Shown: positions 14,529 to 22,241 of the stretch, one piece after another
Layout of the letters: every line of letters starts with the position of its first letter
How positions within the stretch are numbered: the first letter of the stretch is position 1
NCBI GenBank assembly: GCA_016218975.1
Contig: JACRCO010000069.1
Span: forward strand, 1 to 64,000
DNA from: Deltaproteobacteria bacterium
Lineage (GTDB): Bacteria; Desulfobacterota; Deferrimicrobia; Deferrimicrobiales; Deferrimicrobiaceae
DNA length: 64,000 bases
Direction of reading: 5' to 3'
The notes under the pieces: model-generated
What the model was told of the DNA's origin: nothing
The model's input: the letters and a program-made list of their open reading frames with translations, nothing else
The model's database searches: none
Translations under genes and position numbers: made by a program

Positions 14529-15328
14529 AAAAGGTAGGGTTCATCGGCGCCGGGAACATGGCGGAGGCGATGATCAGGGGAATGGTCGGCGCGAAACTGC
14601 TGCCCTCCCGGGGCATCTTTGTCCATGACGTGCGTCCGAAGCGAATGTCGGAGCTTTCCAGAATGTACGGCGTTTCCGTTTCAGCTTCCCTTGCGGACCT
14701 TGTCGGAAAGTGCGGGACGATAGTATTCTCCGTGAAACCGCAGGTCGTTCCGGATGTGCTGCGAAAGATGCCGAAGGACGGCGGGATGGGGAAGTTGTTC
14801 GTGTCGATCGCGGCCGGGGTAAAAACGGGTGTGTTCCTCTCCACGCTCGAAAACGCCCGCATCGTCAGAGCGATGCCGAACACCCCGGCGCAGGCAGGAA
14901 TGGGGAGCACGGGGCTATACTTCGCAGACGGAGTGACTGCCGCGCAGAAGGAGTGGGCGCGGAAAATCTTTTCTTCCTTCGGCATCGTGGCCGAGTTCGG
15001 GCGGGAGGATCTCCTTGACGTCGTGACCGCGCTGTCGGGTTCCGGACCTGCCTACGCCTTCCTGTTCATCGAAGCGCTGGCCGACGGAGCGGTCCGCAGC
15101 GGCATGGGACGGGAAGAGGCCTTGCGGCTCGCGGCCGCCACCGTGGAAGGTGCGGCGCGGATGGTGCGGGAATCGGGAAAGCATCCGGGGGAACTTAAGG
15201 ACATGGTCACCTCGCCGGGAGGAACCACGGCGGCGGGGGTCGCTGCGCTGGAGCGGGGGGCCTTCCGCGGGACGGTGATGGACGCGGTGTTCGCCGCCTG
15301 GCAGCGCTGCAAGGAACTCTCGACGTGA
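14525..15328 (+). CDS. proC: Pyrroline-5-carboxylate reductase
   Basis: This 267-residue ProC reduces pyrroline-5-carboxylate to proline with NAD(P)H. It has the N-terminal dinucleotide motif VGFIGAGNMAEAMI, then VRAMPNTPAQAGMG and the C-terminal signature ALSGSGPAYAFLFIEALADGAV and LKDMVTSPGGTTAAGVAALE. Length is normal. ATGA overlap with the yggS gene couples translation. The first two proline enzymes, proB and proA, are encoded far away at 47-49 kb. Confidence 0.95.
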   Translation: MKKVGFIGAGNMAEAMIRGMVGAKLLPSRGIFVHDVRPKRMSELSRMYGVSVSASLADLVGKCGTIVFSVKPQVVPDVLRKMPKDGGMGKLFVSIAAGVKTGVFLSTLENARIVRAMPNTPAQAGMGSTGLYFADGVTAAQKEWARKIFSSFGIVAEFGREDLLDVVTALSGSGPAYAFLFIEALADGAVRSGMGREEALRLAAATVEGAARMVRESGKHPGELKDMVTSPGGTTAAGVAALERGAFRGTVMDAVFAAWQRCKELST

Positions 15329-15338
15329 GGGGAATGCT

Positions 15339-15638
15339 ATGTTCGTCATGAAGAACCTGATCGTTGCGGTGGCCACGATCCTGGATTACGTGCTTTGGGC
15401 CTATATGTGGGTGCTCGTTATACGGGCCGTGCTCTCCTGGGTCAACCCGGATCCGTACAATCCCATCGTCCGTGCGCTCTACTCGATCACGGAGCCTGTC
15501 TTGTCCTTCCTGCGCCGTAAGTTCCCGCTGATGGCCGGCAGCATAGACTTCTCGCCTATGGTGGCGATCCTGGCCATCCTTTTCCTCCAGCACTTTCTCG
15601 TGAAAACGCTCCTCGACCTGGCCCTGCGGATCCCCTGA
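15339..15638 (+). CDS. YggT-family membrane protein
   Basis: This 99-residue YggT protein has two membrane segments, about residues 5-29 (LIVAVATILDYVLWAYMWVLVIRAV) and 68-90. The conserved VLSWVNPDPYNPIVRALYSITEPVLSFLRR lies between them. The family is common next to proC and division genes and has been tied to membrane or osmotic functions, but its biochemical role is unclear. It begins 10 bases after proC and ends two bases before the DUF167 gene. Confidence 0.88.
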   Translation: MFVMKNLIVAVATILDYVLWAYMWVLVIRAVLSWVNPDPYNPIVRALYSITEPVLSFLRRKFPLMAGSIDFSPMVAILAILFLQHFLVKTLLDLALRIP

Positions 15639-15639
15639 C

Positions 15640-15969
15640 GTGAAAATACGCGGGGGGGCGGAAAGCCTGCAGGGCGCCGCTTCGACGACGCTCTCCGTCC
15701 GAGTGCTTCCCCGCTCTTCGAAGGAAGAAGTGGCGGGGTTTGCCGAAGGAACGATTCGAGTCCGCTTGACCGCGCCTCCCGTGGAGAACAGGGCCAATGA
15801 AGCGCTTGTGCGCTTTCTTTCGAGAATTCTGGACGTCCCGCGCAGGTACGTGGAGATAGTGTCAGGCGGAACCGGCCGCAACAAGATCGTGCGTGTTTCG
15901 GGAATGACAAGAGAAGACATACTGAGAAAACTCGGTTTGAAGCACCCCACGGATCCGACTGAACGATGA
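15640..15969 (+). CDS. DUF167 (YggU) family protein
   Basis: This 109-residue DUF167 protein has the core TLSVRVLPRSSKEEVAGF, IRVRLTAPPVENRANEALVRFLSRILDVPRRYVEIVSGGTGRNKIVRV. GTG 15640 is the first start after the yggT stop. Length slightly exceeds the typical 95-100 because of an N-terminal extension and a short tail. Function is unknown; the family nearly always follows YggT, as here. Confidence 0.88.
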   Translation: MKIRGGAESLQGAASTTLSVRVLPRSSKEEVAGFAEGTIRVRLTAPPVENRANEALVRFLSRILDVPRRYVEIVSGGTGRNKIVRVSGMTREDILRKLGLKHPTDPTER

Positions 15970-15996
15970 TGGTTCTTGATAATGATAGGAGGGGGT

Positions 15997-16036
15997 GCCG
16001 GAGGGTTATTTTTGGGGTGGGGTATAACCCTCCGGC
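15997..16036. terminator. Perfect 13-bp inverted repeat between convergent genes
   Basis: GCCGGAGGGTTAT (15997-16009) pairs perfectly with 16024-16036 across a 14-base loop. It lies between the convergent DUF167 and ilvE genes, so a bidirectional terminator is likely, though no T-run follows. A second, tight dyad (TGCGTC, 16054-16059, with GACGCA, 16062-16067) lies close by. The rest of the gene-free stretch 15970-16231 is AT-rich and shows no gene. Confidence 0.4.
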
Positions 16037-16231
16037 TAAGGGCAGGGAAACGCTGCGTCAAGACGCAACGGTTCCGCTACATATTTATTCTACAGCAATA
16101 GGAATGCCAAATTTAACATAAATGAAAACACGTTAATAATCGATATGTTAAAGTTAGCAGGAAAATTTACTGGCGTTGTGAGTTGGTGAAATCACTCATT
16201 GCATGTGGTTATTTCGAAACATTTGGAATTC

Positions 16232-17305
16232 CTACTCCACTTTGTTTATCCAGCCATACCGGTCCGGAATCTCGCCGTACTGGATTCCCATGATTTCATT
16301 CTGGAGCTTTTGGGATAGCTCGCCGATCCGGCCACCGTTGACGGAGATCTCTTCCTCCTTATAGCTTAAAGCGCCGACGGGAGATATGACAGCGGCTGTG
16401 CCCGTACCGAAGGCCTCGCGCAGCGATCCGTTACCGGCGCCCCTGCGAACTTCCTCGATGGAAACCGGACGCTCCGACACTTCGAATCCCCAGTCGCTCG
16501 CGATGCGAAGGACGGAATCGCGCGTGACGCCTGGAAGGATCGACCCCGAAAGGGGAGGTGTGGCGATCTCGTCGCCGAAAACGAAGAAGATGTTCATGGT
16601 GCCGACTTCCTCGACGAATTCCCTCCGGCTGCCGTCGAGCCAAAGCACCTGATCGAAACCCTTTTCCTTCGCCGTCCGGGCGGCGAGGAGGCTTGCGGCG
16701 TAATTTCCGCCGGTCTTTGCTTCACCCACCCCGCCGACCGCAGCCCTGACGAAGCTCTGCTCGACCAGGATGCGGACCGGTTCGAACCCGCGCGCGTAGT
16801 AGTTGCCGACGGGTCCCGTGATGATGAAATACAGATACTCCGCCGACGGACGCACGCCGAGCCCCGGCTCGATCGCGATCATGGTGGGACGGATGTACAG
16901 CGAAGTTCCTCTGGAAACGGGAATCCAGTCGCGATCCACGCGCAACAGTTCGGAAACCGCCTGGAGTTGGACTTCCGGCGGGACCTCCTGCATGCAGAGC
17001 CTCGATGCCGACCGGTTCATCCGCTCGAAATTCATCAAGGGTCGAAAAAGGCAGATCCCGCCTCCCGCCCCCCGGTATGCCTTGAGCCCCTCGAAAATTT
17101 CCTGGCCGTAATGGAACACCATCGCCGCAGGATCAAGGGTTATCGGCCCGTACGGCACGATGCGGGCATTCCTCCAGCCGTGTTCCTGTCCGTATTCCAT
17201 GAGGAACATGTGGTCGGAGAAGATCTTCCCGAATCCCAGCGACGATTCGTCCGCCGGTTTTGCCCTCCTCTGCGAGGGCGTAGCGGGTTGGATCGCGATT
17301 TTCAT
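16232..17305 (-). CDS. ilvE: Branched-chain amino acid aminotransferase
   Basis: This 357-residue class IV aminotransferase of the BCAT-2 type exchanges amino groups between glutamate and branched-chain keto acids. Landmarks include FGKIFSDHMFLMEY, FHYGQEIFEGLKAYR, the PLP region EAKTGGNYAASLLA, GTMNIFFV and the phosphate-binding GTGTAAVISPVG. ATG 17305 is chosen for the ribosome site AGGAAGGA before it; the longer frame has none. It reads leftward, alone, and meets the DUF167 gene head-on. Confidence 0.93.
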   Translation of the reverse strand: MKIAIQPATPSQRRAKPADESSLGFGKIFSDHMFLMEYGQEHGWRNARIVPYGPITLDPAAMVFHYGQEIFEGLKAYRGAGGGICLFRPLMNFERMNRSASRLCMQEVPPEVQLQAVSELLRVDRDWIPVSRGTSLYIRPTMIAIEPGLGVRPSAEYLYFIITGPVGNYYARGFEPVRILVEQSFVRAAVGGVGEAKTGGNYAASLLAARTAKEKGFDQVLWLDGSRREFVEEVGTMNIFFVFGDEIATPPLSGSILPGVTRDSVLRIASDWGFEVSERPVSIEEVRRGAGNGSLREAFGTGTAAVISPVGALSYKEEEISVNGGRIGELSQKLQNEIMGIQYGEIPDRYGWINKVE

Positions 17306-17505
17306 CGATTGCCGTCCTTCCTGTTTTCTTCGGCTGGCGGCCGAAATGGCGCATCCCCTGACACGGATGAAAAAAATTATGGACTTATTGGAGCCGTCGT
17401 TCAAGAGAGTATCGGCTATGCAACGAATTAAAGAATTCGACCGAAATGCGCGATATACATATCGGTATGGGGACCGGCGCAGGTTTCGATCGAATGACGG
17501 GGCAG

Positions 17506-17805
17506 GGAATGGGGGAGAAGAAGAACTGTTGGGAAGTGATGCAGTGCGGGCGGGGTCCTGGAGGATCTAACGGCCACTTGTGTCCCGCGGCGAAGGAGAT
17601 TCGCCTGAACGGCATACATGGCGGATTGAACGGCGGCCGCGGATGTTGGGTCGTGGCCGGAACGTTATGCAAAGGAGAGGTCAGCGGAACGTTCGCGAAA
17701 AAGATGGAGAACTGTTTTACATGCCCCTTCTACCGGCAGGTACGGGGGGAGGAATCCAGCGTGACTCCCCACCAGGAACTGCTGATCCGCCTCCATAAGC
17801 AATAA
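17506..17805 (+). CDS. Small two-CW domain protein
   Basis: This protein of about 99 residues has the two-CW pattern: KKNCWEVMQCGRGPGG, then GGRGCWVVAGTLCKGEVSGTFAKKMENCFTCPFYRQVRGEE. The paired CW and CxxC-type cysteines suggest metal or redox sensing. The domain usually sits at the N terminus of chemoreceptors or signalling enzymes; here it stands alone. The frame extends to ATG 17446, but homologous sequence begins near ATG 17506. It precedes the tRNA-Leu region. Confidence 0.65.
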   Translation, partial: GMGEKKNCWEVMQCGRGPGGSNGHLCPAAKEIRLNGIHGGLNGGRGCWVVAGTLCKGEVSGTFAKKMENCFTCPFYRQVRGEESSVTPHQELLIRLHKQ

Positions 17806-17814
17806 TCAGGAGAG

Positions 17815-17836
17815 TGGTGCCGGAGGAGGGGGTCGA
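17815..17836 (+). repeat. 22-bp copy of the tRNA-Leu 3' end
   Basis: These 22 bases are identical to 17987-18008, which is the CCA end and part of the T arm of tRNA-Leu. The rest of the tRNA is not repeated: bases 17837-17986 do not fold as a tRNA. This is the typical form of an attachment-site duplication left by an integrated element. Confidence 0.6.
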
Positions 17837-17986
17837 CCGATCAGCCTCCGCGATCACGCGATCGGCCCCTGCGGCGGCTCGCCCGCCTGTCGCCCTCCAC
17901 AAGGTCGGGCTTTTCCTCACTAATCGTTCGGCGGCGGGCTCGCGTTCGCCCCCCTCCGGTCATGCACCATGCGACGAGCGAATAAA

Positions 17987-18073
17987 TGGTGCCGGAGGAG
18001 GGGGTCGAACCCTCATGACCTTGCGGTCACGGGATTTTGAGTCCCGCGCGTCTGCCAGTTCCACCACTCCGGC
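17987..18073 (-). tRNA. tRNA-Leu (anticodon CAA)
   Basis: The 87-base minus-strand sequence starts GCCGGAGTGGTGGAACTGGC and ends with an encoded CCA. The acceptor stem GCCGGAG pairs with CTCCGGC, the anticodon stem CGGGA...TCCCG holds loop CTCAAAA (anticodon CAA), and a long variable arm typical of tRNA-Leu (GTGACCGCAAGGTCAT) precedes the T arm GGGTTCGACCC. The CCA is genome-encoded. Confidence 0.95.
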
Positions 18074-18082
18074 GTAAAATCC

Positions 18083-18111
18083 TTTATACACTAAGGACTT
18101 TCGAAAGCCAA
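18083..18111 (-). promoter_or_regulatory. Promoter of tRNA-Leu
   Basis: On the minus strand TTGGCT (18111-18106), a 17-base spacer and TATAAA (18088-18083) lie just upstream of the tRNA 5' end at 18073, the right distance for a sigma-70 promoter. Confidence 0.55.
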
Positions 18112-18202
18112 CCGCTTCTTATTTTTACCATTATTCCTTAAGGATTTTTCAATCACTTGCCGAAAAGACATATCGAGCGGCCGGAAACGGTGCGGGGGTG
18201 CC

Positions 18203-20836
18203 ATGCGTCCGTTACACAGGTTGTCTGGAATGTGCGGCGCAGTAATGTTCGCCGTAACGGTCGCCTTATGTTTTATTCTCGGCCTGCTTCGTGAACCCAA
18301 CGTCGTTGCTATCATCGGGACGCTCCTTGCCGGGTTAGGTATCCTGTATGTCCTCCTGTGCATGATGATCCGGCGGGCGAACCGACTCATCGAGCAGAGC
18401 CGGGAGGACCTGCGTCTCTCGCAAAAAAAGGTCCAGTCTCAAAGGCTCGAGCTACTCAAACGGATCGGCGCCTCCGCGCTCGGGGAAGCGGGTGTCGAAG
18501 CCCTGCTCGATGCGGCGGCGCAGGACGTCCGCGGATTGCTGGAGCTGCCGCGCTGCGTTATCCGTCTCTTCGGGAACCCCGACAAGCTCGTGGAAAATTG
18601 CGCTCAGGGGTTTCCTTCCTCCGATCCGTTCTTTCCCTGGTCCCTGCGTCCCTCCGATTCGCGGGAAACCTATGAAAAAGGATCGGCTCTCGTCATCGAC
18701 GACATCCGGCAGTCGCCGCACCATGCGGAATGGAAAGAAACGGCCGAGCGTGTCCGCCTGGGTGCGTACATCGGCGTTCCGCTGAGGGTCCACGAAGACC
18801 TGGTCGGCATCCTGTATCTCGACAGCGACGAGCCCCATGCCTGGACCGAGGACGAAATAGGCACGGCGGAAGCGGTGGCGAAACAGATTTCCGTCGCGAT
18901 CCGGCACACACGGCTGTTCGAAATGCAGCAGGAGCTGTCGAGCAGGTTGCTGTCCCTGATGGATAATGTGCCGGGTGTGGTGTATCGGGGATTGCGGGAT
19001 TGGACCCTCACCCTCGCGGGGGCCGATATCGTCCGGCTTACCGGCCATCCGGCAAAAGATTTCCTGAACAGGACGGTCCGATGGCGCGACTTCATCCATC
19101 CGGACGACCTTGAAGGAGTCAAGCAAACCTTCCGGGAAGCCGTCGGCAGGGGCGAGAAGGTGCTCCGCGTCGAGTACAGGATCCGGCACAGGGACGGAAA
19201 CATCCGGTGGCTTGCGGACCGCCGCCAGCTCGTCTACGACGAATGCGGGGAATTCGCCTACGTCGACGGACTTCTCCTGGACATCACGAACCGCAAGAAG
19301 TCCGAAGAGGCGCTACGGCTCATGCAGTTCGCCGTGGACCGGGCGGGCGACGCGGCATACTGGATGGGCCCCGACGGGCGCCTTATTTACGTCAACGATC
19401 AGGCATGCAGGGTCCTGGGGTACACGCGGGACGAGCTGCTTTCCATGACGATCCACCAGATAAATCCGGAATTCCCGGAGGAAAAGTGGGCGGTCCATTG
19501 GGAGGATCTGCGAAAAAGGCAGTCCTATACGATCGAGTCCCGCCACAGAACGAAGGACGACCGGATCATTCCGGTCGAGGTCACCGTCAATTACCTCGAA
19601 TTCGGCGGAAGGGAATACAACTGCGTCTCCGCGCGGGACATCACGAAGCGCGTCGAGGCCCAGGAGATGAGCCGTTTTCTGGAATCGGAACTGCTGCAGT
19701 CCCAGAAAATGGAGGCGATCGGCAGCCTTGCAGGAGGCATCGCGCACGATTTCAACAACCTTCTGACGGGGATACTCGGCTACGCCAACCTGCTCAAGAT
19801 CAAGGCAAAACCGGGGAGCGAAGTACTCAAGGCCGCCAACGTGATCCAGGATGCCGCCGACCGCGCTTCCCAGCTTACGGCGCAGCTCCTCGGGTTCGCG
19901 AGAAGGGGGAAGAACCTGGCCGTACCGGTGAACATCCATCGGACGATCGAGGACGTCGCGAACATCCTCGAGCGGACGATGGATCGGCGCATCAGGATTC
20001 TCAAAATCTTCACCGGGGACGACGTCACGATCCTCGGCGACCCGACGCAGATGCAGCAGATGTTCATGAACATGGCCGTCAACGCCCGCGACGCGATGCC
20101 GGAAGGCGGGGTCCTGACGTTTTCCACGAACATCGTCCGTTTCGACGAGGCGGGCACAGGAAGCCACGCGGGCCTCGCGCAGGGCAACTACGCAAGGATA
20201 GACCTTTCCGATACCGGCAAGGGGATCCCCGCGGGCAACCTCGAAAAGATTTTCGACCCGTTCTATACGACTAAGGAGCAGGGGAAAGGGACGGGACTGG
20301 GACTTGCGATGGTATTCGGCATCGTGAAGAACCACGGGGGGCACGTCGAGGTGGAGAGCAAGGTCGGCGCCGGCACACACTTCCGGATCTTCCTGCCGCT
20401 TGCCGAAGGAACCGGGAAGTCCGAAGCTGCAGCTCTTTCACAATCCGGAAGCGTGGAGGCAGGAAGGGGAAGGGTCCTGCTGATCGACGACCAGGAGACA
20501 GTCAGGGAAGTGTGCAGCGCGATGCTTCAGACGCTTGGCTACATGGTCAGCACGGCCACGGACGGCAGGGAAGGTGTGGAACACTACCGGAGAAACGGGC
20601 GCGATATCGATCTCGTCATCATCGACATGATCATGCCGAACCTGGGCGGGCGCGACTGCTTCCGGGAGATAAAGGCGATCAACCCAGGCGTGCGGGCAAT
20701 TCTTTCCACCGGCTTCAGCCTGGACGGGGCCGTTCAGGAGATCATCGATGAAGGGATTTCGGGGTTCATCCAGAAACCCTACCGCCTGGAGCAGCTCTCC
20801 CGCGTCGTGTCGAAAGCCATGGGCAGGGACAACTGA
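18203..20836 (+). CDS. Hybrid sensor histidine kinase (TM-GAF-PAS-PAS-HisKA-HATPase-REC)
   Basis: This 877-residue hybrid kinase has two N-terminal membrane segments (about 9-28 and 33-55), a coiled region and a GAF domain (about 75-235). Two PAS-type domains follow (about 250-375 and 380-495), the second with MGPDGRLIYVNDQACRVLGYTRDELL. The dimerisation helix carries the phospho-His in GGIAHDFNNLLTG (His515). The ATPase shows NARDAMPEGG, DTGKGIP and GTGLGLAMVFGIV. A C-terminal receiver (from about 755) has acidic DD at 762-763 and the phospho-acceptor Asp808 in IIDMIMP. No dedicated response regulator is next to it. The signal is unknown. Confidence 0.92.
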   Translation: MRPLHRLSGMCGAVMFAVTVALCFILGLLREPNVVAIIGTLLAGLGILYVLLCMMIRRANRLIEQSREDLRLSQKKVQSQRLELLKRIGASALGEAGVEALLDAAAQDVRGLLELPRCVIRLFGNPDKLVENCAQGFPSSDPFFPWSLRPSDSRETYEKGSALVIDDIRQSPHHAEWKETAERVRLGAYIGVPLRVHEDLVGILYLDSDEPHAWTEDEIGTAEAVAKQISVAIRHTRLFEMQQELSSRLLSLMDNVPGVVYRGLRDWTLTLAGADIVRLTGHPAKDFLNRTVRWRDFIHPDDLEGVKQTFREAVGRGEKVLRVEYRIRHRDGNIRWLADRRQLVYDECGEFAYVDGLLLDITNRKKSEEALRLMQFAVDRAGDAAYWMGPDGRLIYVNDQACRVLGYTRDELLSMTIHQINPEFPEEKWAVHWEDLRKRQSYTIESRHRTKDDRIIPVEVTVNYLEFGGREYNCVSARDITKRVEAQEMSRFLESELLQSQKMEAIGSLAGGIAHDFNNLLTGILGYANLLKIKAKPGSEVLKAANVIQDAADRASQLTAQLLGFARRGKNLAVPVNIHRTIEDVANILERTMDRRIRILKIFTGDDVTILGDPTQMQQMFMNMAVNARDAMPEGGVLTFSTNIVRFDEAGTGSHAGLAQGNYARIDLSDTGKGIPAGNLEKIFDPFYTTKEQGKGTGLGLAMVFGIVKNHGGHVEVESKVGAGTHFRIFLPLAEGTGKSEAAALSQSGSVEAGRGRVLLIDDQETVREVCSAMLQTLGYMVSTATDGREGVEHYRRNGRDIDLVIIDMIMPNLGGRDCFREIKAINPGVRAILSTGFSLDGAVQEIIDEGISGFIQKPYRLEQLSRVVSKAMGRDN

Positions 20837-20905
20837 CTCCGCCGTCTCTTTTTCCGTACCTCCACACGCTGGAAAGCCGTTCGGTCTTAATGTAGAGTGG
20901 GGCCG

Positions 20906-21481
20906 ATGAATCCGCTCGACCTCGGCATAGTTGCGTTGTGCGTCGTCCTCGCGCTCTTCGGCCTGATGCGAGGATTCGTCCGTCAGGCGGCCTCCCTTAC
21001 GGGGCTCGTTCTCGGACACATTCTTGCCGTCAAATACAACGGGTGGGCGCAGAAGCTTCTACGTCTCGACTTTCCGCATGCCGGCATCGTCGCGTACCTC
21101 ATCGCGCTCCTGGCCGTTTACATCGCCGTCCGGCTGATCGGTCTACTCGTGGAACGCTGGGTCCGCGCCAGCAAGCTGTCGGGCACGGACCGGTTCCTGG
21201 GGGGCCTGGCGGGCGCGGTAAAAGGGTCGCTTGTATCCGTACTGCTGGTCTTCGTGCTCGTCGTCCTGCTGCCGCGGGACGCTTCGCTTCTGAAAAGCTC
21301 GAAGCTGGCTCCCCACGCGCTGGTAGCCGCGGGGTGGCTGGAGAAGACATTTCCCGAAAGGATCCGCGAGTCGTTCCGCGAGAAGATCGGACCCGGGGAA
21401 GCGCGTCCGCCGGAGAAGGGCGGAAGGAGCGGAACGGAATCCGTCCCGGCGGATCAATCGAAGAAGCGGTCAAGGAAGTAG
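20906..21481 (+). CDS. CvpA-family membrane protein
   Basis: This 191-residue CvpA-type protein has four predicted membrane segments, with the family signature PLDLGIVALCVVLALFGLMRGFVRQAASLTGLVLG at the start. The last 40 residues are a charged cytoplasmic tail. CvpA proteins affect colicin V export and envelope stress in enterics; the exact role is unknown. ATG 20906 is preferred over GTG 20897. Its 3' end overlaps the convergent gene at 21454 by 28 bases. Confidence 0.85.
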   Translation: MNPLDLGIVALCVVLALFGLMRGFVRQAASLTGLVLGHILAVKYNGWAQKLLRLDFPHAGIVAYLIALLAVYIAVRLIGLLVERWVRASKLSGTDRFLGGLAGAVKGSLVSVLLVFVLVVLLPRDASLLKSSKLAPHALVAAGWLEKTFPERIRESFREKIGPGEARPPEKGGRSGTESVPADQSKKRSRK

Positions 21482-22218
21482 TCGCGCAGGCACAGGGAGA
21501 GGTTTCCGGCGATGTCCCGCTTCGAGTTGGTCAGATAGAGCCTTCCTTTCCATCCGAACGTTTCCTTCTCTATCCGGTCCATGTCCGCGTCCTCGACACC
21601 TTCTTCCCGCAGCGCCTCCGAGAGCAGCGGCACGAGCTTGTCTTTCATGCGGAGGTGCGTGTCCACGAGAAGTATGGCGAAGTCGGGCGAGAGCATCCCG
21701 ACGCGCCGGACGAAGGCGCGGACCTCCTTCAGCTCGATATGCTTGGGCGGAGACGTCTTGGTCTCGACGTAAAGCAGTTTCCCCGAGAGGAGCGCAAGGA
21801 CGTCGAAGTCCCCGCCGCAGGAGAGGCCTGGAATCGTCACACCCCAGAGCGGCTCCGCCCGGAACTCCCGCCGCAGGATTTCGGCCACGAACCATTCGAA
21901 GGTGTCGCCGAAGTCGGTCACGGATTCCGCGAGAAGGCGGACCGTGCCGGACCTTCCCCGCTTCATGAACCCGAGGCGCTCCACTTCCCAAGCCATTTCC
22001 TCCACTGATTCGGGCGAGAAAAAGGGCCCGAGCCGCTCGGGAAGATACCGGTTCCGCAGAACCAGGATATCGCGCAGGAAAAGCCGGAAGGCGTAGGAAT
22101 GGAGGAGACGGAGGAAGGTCTCGCGTTTCCGCGCGCTGGGCAGATACGGGAGGAATGTCCTCCCTTCGACGCAGCTTTCTCCTGTCTCGAGGCCGCGCTG
22201 GGCAAGGGCGCGCGCCAC
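21454..22218 (-). CDS. Unknown protein with PD-(D/E)XK nuclease-like core
   Basis: This protein of 254 residues is not assigned to any named family I know. A restriction-enzyme-like core is visible. A helix with Glu108 is followed by GGDFDVLALLSGKLLYVETKT, where Asp139 and Glu152-x-Lys154 fit the PD-(D/E)XK metal site; FAILLVDTHLR comes next. GTG 22218, 24 bases after the thiC stop, is the best start; the longer frame only runs antiparallel logic through thiC and is not coding. It appears to be the last gene of the thiamine operon and overlaps cvpA tail to tail. Confidence 0.6.
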   Translation of the reverse strand: MARALAQRGLETGESCVEGRTFLPYLPSARKRETFLRLLHSYAFRLFLRDILVLRNRYLPERLGPFFSPESVEEMAWEVERLGFMKRGRSGTVRLLAESVTDFGDTFEWFVAEILRREFRAEPLWGVTIPGLSCGGDFDVLALLSGKLLYVETKTSPPKHIELKEVRAFVRRVGMLSPDFAILLVDTHLRMKDKLVPLLSEALREEGVEDADMDRIEKETFGWKGRLYLTNSKRDIAGNLSLCLRDYFLDRFFD

Positions 22219-22241
22219 GCCGGTGGAACCTGCAACGCGGG

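Noticed and set aside
17837-17986. A second, degenerate tRNA gene before tRNA-Leu
   Set aside because: Only the 3' 22 bases match; no D arm or anticodon stem can be built on the 5' side.
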